Of a stretch of DNA of 64,000 nucleotides, positions 48,611 to 59,060 are shown one piece after another; position 1 is the stretch's first letter; each line of letters starts with the position of its first letter. This stretch comes from Capsicum annuum (taxonomy: Eukaryota > Streptophyta > Magnoliopsida > Solanales > Solanaceae). The translations under genes and the position numbers were made by a program. The notes below the pieces were generated by a model, which saw only the letters and a list, made by a program, of their open reading frames with translations, did not search any database and was not told where the DNA came from. The stretch lies in NCBI RefSeq assembly GCF_002878395.1, contig NC_061120.1:114858407-114922406 (forward strand). Reading direction: 5' to 3'.

Positions 48611-49262
48611 TTCTGATTCTAAACCGACTCTTGTAGCTTGACAAGGCTAGGATCCCAGTCATGCTTTTCTTTTACCTTGGAAACTAGAGATGATTCTGAA
48701 CTACTTTGAACACATACATATCCCTCTAAAGAATCGACTGAGTGAATGCCTAGTCTTGAAAGCTGATGAACTTCCTGAACTAACTCCTTCTTACTGTCCT
48801 CAACATGAGAAACACTACCTATGGACAATCTACTAAGAGCATTGGCCACTATATTAGCCTTGCCCTGATAATAAAGGATGCTCTTGTCATAATTTTTCAA
48901 GAGCTCTAACCACCTTCTTTGACAAAGATTGAGATCTTTTTTAGAAAAGACATACTGAAGACTCTTATGATCTGTGAAGACATCTATATGAACTCCGTAG
49001 AGATAATGCCTCCAAATATTTAAGGCAAATACTACGGCTACTAACTCAAGATCATGAGTAGGATATTCTTCTCGTAGGGCTTTAACTGTCTGGAGGCATA
49101 GGCTATGACCTTACCATGCTGTATGTGGACACAACCCAAACCTACTCTAGATGCATCAAAATACACTACGAACCCATCTGAACCATCTGGAAGAGATAGA
49201 ACTCGAGCTGAGGTGAGCCTAGTATTCAACTCTTGAAAACTCTTCTCGCAAGAATTTGACCA
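48611..49262 (-). pseudogene. RNase H, element B
   Basis: The frame 49041-49229 reads [19 protein letters not shown] and [16 protein letters not shown], the RNase H start with its Asp. The frame 48619-48900 reads [19 protein letters not shown], the RNase H end, and runs into the integrase N-terminal extension. A frameshift separates the two. Confidence 0.87.
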
Positions 49263-50150
49263 CTAAAACTTGACCTTCTTCTGAGTCAATTTGGACATAA
49301 GGGATGCAATAGAATAAAATCCCTCAACAAACCATCTGTAATAGCCAGCCAAGCCTAAGAAACTTCTGATATCTGATGGAGAGACGGGGCAAAAATAGTT
49401 TCTTACTATTTTAGTCTTATGAGGATCTACTCTAATGCCATCACCAGAAATGATATGACCAAGGAACACTACTGACCTTAGCCAAAATTTACACTTACTT
49501 AATTTGGAGAATAGTTGATGATCTCTGAGAGTCTAAAGTACTATTCTGAGATGGTCTGCATGATCATGCTCTATGGGAATAGACCAGAATATCATCTATA
49601 AAGACTATAACGAACATGTCCAAATACTACTTGAACACATGATTCATCAAGTCCATAAAAGCTACTGGGGCATTGGTAAGACCAAAGGACATGACTAGAA
49701 ATTTAAAGTGACCATACCGAGTTTGAAAAGCTTTCTTTAGAATGTCATATTCTCTAACTCTGAGTAGATGGTAGCCTGATATGAGGTCTATCTTAGAGAA
49801 ATAACTAGCACCCAGAATTTGTTCAAACAAGTCATCGATTCTAGGAAGAGGATACTTGTTCTTGATCATGACTTTATTGAGTTGATGGTAATCTATGAAC
49901 ATTTTGAGGGAGCCATTTTTCTTGTGCAAGAATAAGACTGGTGCACCCCACGAGTAAATATTGGGTCTAATGAATCCCTTATCTAAGAGATCCTTTAAAT
50001 GTTCTTTTAGTTCTTAGAGTTCTACTATTTTCATTTTATATGGCAGAATAGAGATAGGTTGAGTACCTTGAAGAAGGTCTATGCCAAAGTCTATTTCCCT
50101 TTTGGGAGGAATGCCTGGAAGATCTTTGCGTAAGACATCTAAATACTCAT
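49263..50150 (-). pseudogene. Reverse transcriptase, element B
   Basis: In order: RT N-terminus within the frame 50014-50457 (VPVVNEYLDVLRKDLPGIP, EIDFGIDLL), frame 49627-49929 ([44 protein letters not shown]), the catalytic FIDD box at 49591-49602 with both Asp kept, and the thumb at 49263-49469 (FLGHIISGDGI, RSFLGLAGYYRWFVEGF). One stop between the palm segments (about 49629) and shifts elsewhere make it dead. Confidence 0.9.
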
Positions 50151-50640
50151 TAACCACTGGGACTGAATTAAGACTGAGAGATTCAGAACTAGATTTCTTA
50201 ACATGCACGAAATGATAAACACACCACTTAGATATCATTTTTCTTACCCGAAGGTAGGAAATAAGCTGACCTCTGAACGCTGAAGTATTACCCTTCCACT
50301 CTAGGATGGGTTTATTCAGAAATTGAAACTGAACTATTCTATTTCTGCAGTCGACTGTGGCATAGCAGGAATAAAGCCAATCCATGCCGAGAATGAAATC
50401 AAAATCTGTCATCTCTAACTTGACTAAATTTATTGATGTGACTTTTTGAAATATCATAACCTATCAGTCCTTGTATACCCACTGAGCTATGAAGGTTTTA
50501 CCTACTGGGGTAGAGACTGAAAAGGGCTCTACTAAAATTTTGAGACTGACTCCAAAATCGCCTGCTATATAAGGAGTAACAAAATACAAGGATGCACCTG
50601 GATCTAGCAAATCATAAATGTGAACATGAAAGATCTATAA
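50151..50640 (-). pseudogene. Aspartic protease, element B
   Basis: The catalytic region reads YDLLDPGAS at about 50595-50615 (minus), the Asp-Pro-Gly-Ala form usual in this group. Further on are EPFSVSTPVG and the frame 50014-50457, which holds LEMTDFDFILGMDWL and YATVDCRN. A stop after WVYKD (about 50462) breaks the frame. Confidence 0.85.
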
Positions 50641-51824
50641 CATACCAGTAACAACATCAAGAGAATTTTCCTGATCCTGTCAAGTCTAAAGAGCATAGAG
50701 ATGATTCGGGCGTTGCCCACTAGTAGCACTAGAAGTGGCACCCTGCTGGTTTGGACGACCAGACTGAGTTGCAAAACGGTTCTGCTGACCCTGATAACCT
50801 GACTGGGGATAATCGCTGACTCTGTTGTTCGGCTTGCCAAAATTGAAACAAACATCGCTACCAGCTCTGCAAGCACCCTTGTGGTTCTTACCACAAGTCT
50901 GACATAGGGGACTAGTTCGGGTATTGCTGACATTTCCCTAAGACTTAGTGTCTTGCGTTCTATATTTTTTACCCTCTCTGAACTTTAGAACTGGAGCACT
51001 GGCCGTAGAAGGAGCTGGAAATGATGACTTAGGATAAAACTAGGAACTGTTTCCTCCTTTTGATTTAGGTTGTCTAAAATTAAAACTACCTGTCCTAGCT
51101 TTCTTATTCTATTTTTCCCTCTGCTTAATTTTCTACTCCTCTATCTGCTAAGCATGAGTCATGACTTGAGCTAAAGTCATGTCACTATTTAGCATGGCAG
51201 ATCTGCACTCGTTAACCACGCTATCATTTACCCCTGAAGTAAACTTGCTCATCTTAGCTCTGTTGTCTGCAACCATATGAGGGGCATATCTGGCTAATTG
51301 AGTAAACCTGAGAGAATACTCTTTCATTATCATATTGCCCTGCCTGAGGTTGATGAACTCTAGAACCTTTGCCTCCCTCAGCTCCTAGGGAAAGAATCTA
51401 TCTAAGAAAGTTGTGACAAACTTCTCCCACTCTATAGGACCTGCACCATCTACCCTTTCGGACATCCACTGCTTGTACCAAGTATGAACCACATCCTGCA
51501 ACTGGTATGCATCTAACTCAGCACTCTCAACAGTAGTCACCCTCATAATATCTGTCACCTTCTAGACTTGATCAATGAATTCCTGAGGATTTTATCTACC
51601 TTAAACCCGAGGAATATTGGAGTATTCATTCAAGTGAAGTCTCAAATCCTAGTTACGGCTGTGTTAGCCACTGGGTTGGTTGGAATAACTGTTGGTTGCT
51701 CATTATGGGCAACTACTGACTGAGAAAGAGTGGTAAATATGCTTTTGAATTCTATATGAGAAACATTCTCGCCTAAAGGACCTTCGGGCTGAGGAGCTGA
51801 CTGGTTTCTTCTCTTTGGAGGTAT
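50641..51824 (-). pseudogene. Gag, element B
   Basis: At 51822-51824 the minus strand has ATA where Met of Met-Pro-Pro-Lys-Arg is expected, so the start codon is lost. The capsid core lies at about 51250-51620; the frame 51148-51333 has EYSLRFTQLARYAPHMV, a clear gag core motif. The Lys/Arg-rich region is near 51080-51130, and the knuckle CQTCGKNHKGAC at about 50880-50915 keeps its C-x2-C-x4-H-x4-C spacing. A second knuckle reads CFNFGKP with Cys lost. Confidence 0.88.
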
Positions 51825-52030
51825 GTTCTAAAATCAAGAGGAGAAACAGATTAGACTGAGAGATTGACTTGGGATTATGGTCACAGGCATGACATGAATA
51901 CTGAAAGAAGGGAAACTATTACTTAAAATATCTTATAGCCTCCTGCACATAAATATGGCGCGCAACACATCCATGTATAAGACTCTACTAGATACGGCGT
52001 TTAGAATTTGTAGAACTCTATTGAACCTTA

Positions 52031-52043
52031 GGCTCTGGTACTA
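52031..52043 (-). other. Primer-binding site of element B
   Basis: Minus TAGTACCAGAGCC, the initiator Met tRNA-type site with two changes from the copy at 28355-28367. Lies four bases inside the 5' LTR end. Confidence 0.78.
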
Positions 52044-52047
52044 AGTT

Positions 52048-54332
52048 TGTAACGCCCCAATTATCTGAACCGGAATGCTACACGGTGCTCATGACCCCGA
52101 AGGACCACAAGATAACCCATGATTAATATCTGTACCTATACACTATATAATATGAAATGAAAATACGGAACATAACTGAATAATAACAATAACATCTGAC
52201 ATAGAGTGGTTTTGTCGATACCAAAACAAAATTGAAATATTAGAGTTTGAAAAACATGAAAAATAATGTATTCATCTGAAAGCCTCTAACTGTCTGACTA
52301 AATAATTGATGGGACATGTCCCCAACTAACTTCGTCAACTAAAAACTGAACTGATATGATAAAATAAGATCACGTCCTCGGAGAATGAGGACTCACTGCT
52401 AAAACTCTGAACCCTGGAATGCTACTGTTGCTGTTGATCTAGGAGTTATGTCTCTGAACCTATGGTGTAACATAAAAAGAAAACACCATAGCACAACTGT
52501 GTCAGTACAAAAGAATATAATGAGTATACGTTTGAGGTAGGCTGAATATAAGAGGCTTACATGCATAAATGATAATAACTGATTGACTAATATGAATGTG
52601 AGAGTGTACATATGAATAAATAGTAATTGAGATCATGACAACATGATAAATGAATGTATATACTGATGAAATGAATTTATTGATATCTAGCATTATTGAT
52701 ACTAGAGTTTCGATAACTGAAATAACTGATAATATGAGTGACTATGTCTGACAGTCCTAAATCTGATAGAACTATCTGAGTTTTGTACTATGACTAATTT
52801 GACTGTATCTAATAGTCTTGAAATCTAAAGAACTATCTGAGTAATTTTACTAAGACTGATACTAAAACTGTGGGAATAGTTATTTAACTGACATGCCCTA
52901 AATATGCTACAACAGCTGAGCCGGGATCTAATTTGTGCCCTGATTGAAGGGTGTCAATACTGCACCACTGGTATGGACAACTGTGGGTACCCTCATCTGA
53001 CAGTGTCCCCAAAAGAGAATGGTGGGGCCCTTATTTGCAGTGTTTATCCACCTCATCAACCCTCATCTGACAGTTTTGATGTCTCAACCTATGATGGCTA
53101 CATAGTTTTGGAACATAAGGATGACTACTAAGAATCACACCCTCATCTGACAGTTTGTGTTCCCACTCTTAGGTTCACTCGGTGCTAATTTCTACTCCCA
53201 TCTGAAGAGACTGAACATGATTGACTAGCTGTACATGGACTGAGTTTACTAAAATCCATCGACTGACGCAATACTATAGATATCAGATAACTGACTGAGT
53301 TCATAAGATTACTGATCTTACTGAGTATTGAGTTCATGAGATTTTTGAGATTTCCTAAGTCACATAACTGACTGACTTCTATGGAACATGGCTTGACTGA
53401 GAGTATTATGAAAAATGACATGGCTTAGTCACATAGCTATATTTTTTAGGTACAAATACCCCCCGGACTGGATAGAAGGAAACTGCCAAGACATGACATT
53501 CCTGAATACATGACCAACACCAATAATCTATAATACTTCTTGATCATAAGAATAGAGTTCCTAATTCATAATGCCATAAATAAGGGATTCATGCTTCACA
53601 TGGTTATCATTGTCTTGATCATGGAAGGGAATGCATATCACATGTATATACTTACATGATTTCAATATCATGAACGTTGCATAACACAACAGTTAATACA
53701 TAACAAGAGCATGGAAATTGTATTGCATCATAAGGGTTAGAATGGACTTGTCTTTTAGATACTATTGAGTCATAAGGAACATGATTCTATCATTCTAGGC
53801 ATTTTATCAAACACCTTACATGCACACTTTATAGCATAGGTGAAATCATCAATTTAAGAATCTAAAACTACCCAAACTCATAGGTTTTCAATCAACAAAC
53901 TCACATACTTCATGAAAAGTCAACAAAACACCATCTTGAAACATAAATAACAACTATCAACATGAACATGATTAAATCACAACAAGTAAATCACAATAGG
54001 TTATTTAAAACATGATTCTTGGACTCCACGAATGAAAGGATCCATGGATGAACATTACGCATGCCTTAGTTCATGATTTCTTGAAGATTCTTGAAATTTA
54101 ATGATGAATTCTCTTGGAATTGAACCTTCTATTAAAACCCTAGGGCTTGTTCTTGAGAGTTTTTGAGAGTAATTGAGTATAAGTTGCTGAATTATGGACA
54201 AATCTCATGTTATAAGGCTTATATAGTGTGGGAAAATTGACCCTTTTAACCCTAGGACACGTCTTTAATTTCTGAGAAAATTTTTCAATTTTAATCCTTG
54301 GCGTGACGCGCCACTATCGCACCAAGTCACTG
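52048..54332 (-). repeat. 5' LTR of element B, beginning deleted
   Basis: Aligns with 44160-46482 of the 3' LTR. Similarity ends at about 54332 (after CACCAAGTCACTG), so roughly 375 bp at the LTR start, including most of the inverted-repeat block, is gone. TATA box at 54218-54225. Frames 52399-52693, 52904-53131 and 53185-53421 are not genes. Confidence 0.85.
54218..54225 (-). promoter_or_regulatory. TATA box of element B 5' LTR
   Basis: Minus TATATAAG at the position matching 46371-46378. Confidence 0.65.
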
Positions 54333-54394
54333 ATTTTGTGATTTTGTGACGAAAAAGATGAGAGGTTTATAACATGAAAACTCAGGGTATTACA
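54333..54394 (-). repeat. Family G LTR, terminal 62 bp
   Basis: Not alignable with the start of the B 3' LTR, yet ends in a proper LTR terminus (TGTAATACCCTG on the minus strand) followed by AAATT (54395-54399), which duplicates 43360-43364. Read as the 5' end of the G LTR whose 3' part is 43365-44159. Confidence 0.65.
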
Positions 54395-54399
54395 AAATT

Positions 54400-55394
54400 C
54401 ATGATTTAAAGACCTAAAACATAATGCAATTCACTAAATTGATGAAATCCATGAATTTGAATATGGGATATATTAAGCTTGGGAGGACAACATGTTCACA
54501 TGGTTAAAATCATAACTTGATAACTAGATAATGTATTGGCTAAACATGACATGGGTGATAAAGAATTAAAGATAAAAGTAAATAATTCACATGGGAAATT
54601 TAGTGACATGGATTTATTTCAAAATTACTAAGAGAAGCATGGATTAAATTCATAATTTATAATGAATAATTTCACAAAAAAGGATAAAATTCATACTTTA
54701 ATCAAAAAGGGATTTTGGGACTCAATGGGTGGAAGGAACCCATTGATAAATACCCCACATACCTTAATTGGTTGAATTATTAAAGAAAACTTGAAATTGG
54801 AGCTTGAATAATTGATCTCTTGGGAAGAAAGCTTGAATTTTGTTCTTATGGAAAAGGGAAGGGCTTGTATATGTCAACTGATGAGTAACAGGCAAATCAT
54901 TTCCTTCTTGGGGTTTTAAATTGTATATTGGATGTTTGGGTGTAAGGAGTAAAGACCAAAGTACCCCTCGAACATTTAGTTAAAACACAGGAAAAATACA
55001 ATTTCTGTGGTACAGAGGCTATCGCAGAAACTAGCCTCCGTGTCACGGACCCTAATGTGGACCTCTAACCTCTGCATCATTGAGGATAGTCTCCATAATA
55101 GCCTTCATGGCATGGTCCTATCGCGGAGGCTTGCTGCCTCTGTTGTCCAAAAATGCCTCGAACCCCTTCTAAAAATTCCAAAACACTTCTGGGATACCCT
55201 TTTAACATTCCTAAATACGTTTTAACTCAAAAATAAATGTTTCTAATTTAGGAAGGCCAAAAATAAATTTCTTGAAATCTTGGGGTCTTGAAAATTACAA
55301 AGTCCCCTACACTTACTGTAAAATTCATGTCTTGGATCCCCTTAAACATACAACTAAGGGTTGAAACGAGCCTAGAATCTTACGGGGTATTACA
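54400..55394 (-). repeat. Family F LTR, segment 2 of the split copy
   Basis: In complement it aligns with 8103-9080 of the solo LTR F and continues segment 43110-43364 with no missing bases once the AAATT-flanked insertion is left out. Minus start TGTAATACCCCG at 55394. Inverted-repeat block (GAGGCTA/TAGCCTC words) at 55008-55150. The frame 55007-55225 is not a gene. Confidence 0.87.
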
Positions 55395-55395
55395 C

Positions 55396-55635
55396 CTATG
55401 AAACTTCACAATCTCCTAAATGAACAACATACCATAATCCTCTTTTTTTAGTTAGTTGTTACAAGCATGAAGTGAGCAGACTTGTTTATTCTATCCACGA
55501 TGGCCCAAACAGAATCATACAAATTCTGAGACTGCGGAAGACTTGTAATGTAATCCATATTAATCATCTCCCACTTCCACATGAGCAACTTTATCTGTTA
55601 AGACATGCCACCAGGACTCAAGTGTTTGACCTCTA
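55396..55635 (-). pseudogene. Gypsy integrase fragment interrupted by the F LTR
   Basis: Minus strand gives LSPGGMS, MWKWEMINMDYITSLPQ (first catalytic Asp), VWAIVDRINKSAHF and, right up to the LTR base, an EIVKFH stretch. Integrase sequence thus reaches the LTR terminus, so the F LTR inserted into it. The other half is not found nearby. The high side is cut by the Copia remnant near 55636. Confidence 0.75.
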
Positions 55636-55639
55636 GTTT

Positions 55640-56160
55640 GAGTCTATTACATAATGTTAAAAGGGTTAATATAGGGGATAATAAGAGTGTTCATTTGCCT
55701 ATTAGAGAAATAGTTGCAGTAACACACTGGAAAATGTAGTGTGATGATTTCCCAAGCAATACAATATGTGTTATAAGTGTAAGTACAATATTTTATCAAT
55801 TTCTAAGCTAACTAAAGAGCTTAGATGTTTTATTTTTTTTTATCCTGGTTTCTACTTATTCCAAGCCCTTTTTAGTAAGAAGATGAAAGGTATTTGTAGG
55901 GAACAAAATGGTTTATATCTCCTGACTCCTCACATATATGTTGATTCCCATTATGTCACCAATAAATTAAAAACATTTCCATTAATTTAGACTTTGTCTT
56001 AACTGCTCTAAAATATAATTGAAATCAGACATCATGATATGGCATAGAAGGTTGGATCATGCTTCCAATATATCACTGTATAACATGCTTGGTTATAGTT
56101 TAGATGCATATAAATCTACTTAGTTGGTTGTGGTGCTTTCCCCTTAGCCAAGCATATCAG
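55640..56160 (+). pseudogene. Copia protease end and pre-integrase domain
   Basis: Short motifs HLPIRE, then the frame 55766-55990 with KYNILSISKLTKELRCFIFFYP, FSKKMKGICREQNGLYLL, characteristic of this region of Copia pol. At about 56040-56085 WHRRLDHAS gives the pre-integrase His motif. Several stops. Confidence 0.82.
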
Positions 56161-57000
56161 ATTACCTTTCTCTTATACTGATAGTTAATCTTTTCTACTT
56201 TCCAGCTTTTACATTTGGATGTATGAGGCCCATATAATGCAAAAATATTTGATGGTAACAGATTTTGTATGACTATAGTAGATGATTTCTCTAGGATCAC
56301 TTGGGTTTTTCTAATAAAATTTAAGTTCGATGTGCTGATCATGTTAAAATAGTTTTTAAACTAGGTCAGACTTAATTTAAGGTTGTAGTTCAGGTGGTGA
56401 GAACTGATAATGGAGGATATTTTATGACCAATGTCTTGCAGGATTTTTTTAAAGATTTAAGGATTGTACATCATAGGACTTGTGTTCATACGCTTCAGCA
56501 AAATGGTGTGGCTGAGAGAAAACACAAACATTTACTTGAAGTAACTAGAGCTCTCTTATTTCAAAGGCATATCCCTTTCTCTTTTTAGGATCATTGCATC
56601 TCAGAAGCCTTTTATGTTATTAACAGGTTACCTTCTATTGTTTTAGAATATAAATCTCCTTATGAAGTGTTCTTTGGCAAGAATCCTCAACTTACTCATT
56701 TGAGAACTCTTGGTTGTTAATGTTATGTGAGTGTGTTGCCCAAGGTTGATAAATTTTCCCTAAGAGTTTGATAAATTTTCCCTAAGAGCAATCAAGGTTA
56801 TCTATATGGTATATTCCTTTATAGCTAAAGGTTACATCTTATTTGATCTTCTATATAAAAAGTTTATTGTAAATAGATATGTTCTGTTTATGGAATATGT
56901 TTTCCCTTCAAAGATACTACCTCTTCTTTTATTTCTTCTACTTCCATTCCATTTGACTTTTCTGATTTGCTTCCAGATGACACCACTTTTATAACACCAC
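56161..57000 (+). pseudogene. Copia integrase
   Basis: A decayed stretch 56161-56390, then the frame 56394-56588 with VRTDNGGYF (catalytic Asp), QQNGVAERKHKHLLEVTRAL (catalytic Glu in GVAERKH). 56600-56790 gives FYVINRLPS, SPYEVFFGK and LRTLGC. A 25-base repeat of GATAAATTTTCCCTAAGAG (56749-56785) is a local duplication. Frames 56806-57017 are degraded linker. Confidence 0.85.
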
Positions 57001-57359
57001 ATATTACCTTTCCTCAATCTCCTTCATATTTTGTTGAATCTTCTCCTAATTCCACTTTCTCACATTTAGTTATTGTTAGTAATGTTGATTATGTTGCACC
57101 TTTAGCTCCTAGAAGATCTCATAGACTTACTAAAGCTCCATAATGGATGACTTATTATGTCACTAAAGGTTTAGCTCATTCAGTGACCTATCCCATTGCT
57201 TAATTTATTTCTTCTAGTCATTTGTATGCTCCCTATCAGGATTATCATAGCTCCTTGTCTTTTATTCAAGAACCTTAGTCCTATTAAGAGGATATAATGG
57301 ACAGCATATGTCTTGAGGCTATGCAATTAGGGATTCAAGCTCTTTAATATAATGGTACT
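57001..57359 (+). other. Copia linker between integrase and RT
   Basis: Ser/Pro-rich spacer in translation, then APRRSHRLTKAP at about 57107-57140 and the start of the RT domain near 57290 (MQLGIQAL equivalent). Carries stops; no separate gene. Confidence 0.6.
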
Positions 57360-57929
57360 TCAATTTTAGTCTCTTTGCCTAGGGGTAAATCCCCTATTGG
57401 TTGTAAATGGTTGTAGAAGGTTAAACTAAAGTCTAATGGTTAGGTTGAAAGGTTTAAAGCTAGGCTATTTGCAAAAGGGTATAGTTAACAAGAAGGTCCT
57501 AATTATTATGAGACCTTTTCTCCTGTAGTTAAGATTGTTACTGTAAGGACTGTGTTAGCCTTAGCTGCTCAACATGCTTGGCATATTCATCAACTTCATT
57601 TCCATTATGTATTTCTTAGATTTTCTTTTAGCCAGGGGGAGTATGGTCCTGTATGCAGCCTACAAAAATCCTTTTATGGGCTCAATCAAGCTAGCAAACA
57701 GTGGAACTTGAAATTATCTGAAGCATTGTTGAAGTGTAGTTTTGTGCAATGTGCTTTGGATCATTCTCTTTTTATTAGAAAATCAAGTAGTGATGTAGTG
57801 ATCATCTTGGTGTATGTTTATGACATAATAGACACAGGAATCAATCTAAATCTTATAGAAGATACTAAGACCTCATTACATAAAGCATTAAAAATCAAGA
57901 ATCTAGGTGAATTAAATTTTTTCCTTTGA
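57360..57929 (+). pseudogene. Copia reverse transcriptase
   Basis: SLPRGKSPIGCKWL, ERFKARLFAKGY, ETFSPVVKIVTVR, then the frame 57552-57929: SLQKSFYGLNQASKQWN, ALDHSLFIRK and the catalytic box, which reads YVYD (57813-57824) instead of YVDD, so the first of the two Asp is Tyr. A TGA at 57930-57932 region separates it from RNase H. The domain could not be active even without the stops. Confidence 0.88.
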
Positions 57930-58795
57930 ATGGATTTTAGCATATCAGCAAGAGCTATTCTGATTAATAAAAGGAAAATGCATTGGAGATACTCTCAGAT
58001 TTGGGGGTTAGAAAGTGCTAAAATAGTTGGAACTCCTTTGAAATCTAATGTTAAACTTACTATTCAATATCTTAATAATGTAACAAGAAAAAAAGATAAT
58101 GACATCTTTGAAGATATTGGGAAATTCCAAAGGCTCATTGGTAAGATATTATATCTTAATATAACCAGACTAGTTATTTCTTACTCAGTTCATTTGTTGA
58201 GTCAATTTTTACAGCGTCCAAAAGTCTCACACTGGGAAATAGCAGTAAGGGTCATGAGGTACATTAAAAGAGATCCAGGACTTGGAATTCTACTTAGCAG
58301 CAAACAATCTAATGCTCTTAGTATTTACTATGATGCAGACTAGGCTTATTGTCCTAATATAAAAAAAATTAATTTCATTTTTCTATTGAAACATAGAGAT
58401 TCTTTGATCTCATGGAAATCAAAAAAGTTAAGTGTGGTATCAAGAAACTCGGATAAAGTTGAGTATAAAAGTATGGCAAGTTCAATATCTGAGGTAGTGT
58501 GAATTACAACATTGTTGATAGAATTAGGATTTCTAGTTGATCATCTAGATATAATACACAGTGATAGGAAGGCTTCTCTACAAATTATAGCAATCAAGTT
58601 TTTTATGAAAGAACAAAACATATAGAGATTGACTGTCATTTTATCACGTAGAAAATTAAAGAAGGACTAGTAAAGATAGAACATGTGGACTCTAAATATC
58701 AGTTAGCGTACATTCTGATAAAAGTTCTAACAAAATCTCAGCATGAGATTCTAGTTGGCAAATTAGATGTGTTGAACGTGTATATACCACCTAGC
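57930..58795 (+). pseudogene. Copia RNase H
   Basis: The open frame 57930-58343 (137 codons) holds KIVGTPLKSNVKL, FQRLIGKILYLNITR, HWEIAVRVMRYIKRDPGLGIL and IYYDAD with the first catalytic Asp. It then continues in pieces with SLISWKSKKLSVVSRNS, EYKSMAS (catalytic Glu nearby). Ends near 58790. Confidence 0.87.
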
Positions 58796-58806
58796 TTTAG
58801 GGGAAG
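58796..58806 (+). other. Polypurine tract of the Copia element
   Basis: TTTAGGGGAAG directly before TGTTGATAATAAG. Confidence 0.75.
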
Positions 58807-59060
58807 TGTTGATAATAAGAATTGTGTAGATTTAGGGTAGTTAATGGCATTGTTATAATTAGGTGTGAGGTTGTTAGTTAGATAGTTAGAATAAGTTGTT
58901 ATGGTATCCATCTATACAAGTCAGTTAGAAAGGTGTATATATAGCATCATATTAGTTTTAGATGGTAATTGAATAACACGATATTTTTAGTTTCAATTGT
59001 GAGCAATTCTTTATCTAGAAACTTTCAGATGTGCTTCAATAGAGCTTCACTATTTCATTG
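58807..59060 (+). repeat. Copia 3' LTR (end approximate)
   Basis: Starts TGTTGATAA after the polypurine tract. A TATA box TATATATAG at 58936-58944. Its 3' boundary is uncertain since no second LTR is in the window; 59060 is an estimate from typical short Copia LTR layout. Confidence 0.65.

Larger units (their letters stand above)
44160..54332 (-). mobile_element. Ty3/Gypsy chromovirus (Tekay/Del-like), element B, most complete in window
   Basis: Minus strand: 5' LTR (52048-54332, its first about 375 bp lost), primer site, gag with zinc knuckle, protease, RT, RNase H, integrase, chromodomain, polypurine tract, 3' LTR (44160-46858). All domains are present in the usual chromovirus order over about 10.2 kb, but broken by many stops and shifts. 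The two LTRs differ at many bases, so it is old. No direct target duplication remains because the 5' end is deleted. Confidence 0.92.
55640..59060 (+). mobile_element. Ty1/Copia remnant with 3' LTR
   Basis: Order: end of protease region, pre-integrase domain, integrase, RT, RNase H, polypurine tract, LTR. Integrase before RT defines Copia. Gag, the protease active site and the 5' LTR are missing, the left end being truncated at about 55640. The only Copia element in the window and the only one between 55.6 and 59 kb on the plus strand. Confidence 0.88.

Noticed and set aside
44155..54399. Element B as a simple complete insertion with its own target duplication
   Set aside because: The flanks GTAAA and AAATT do not match. 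The AAATT copy pairs with 43360-43364, which points to the outer G LTR.
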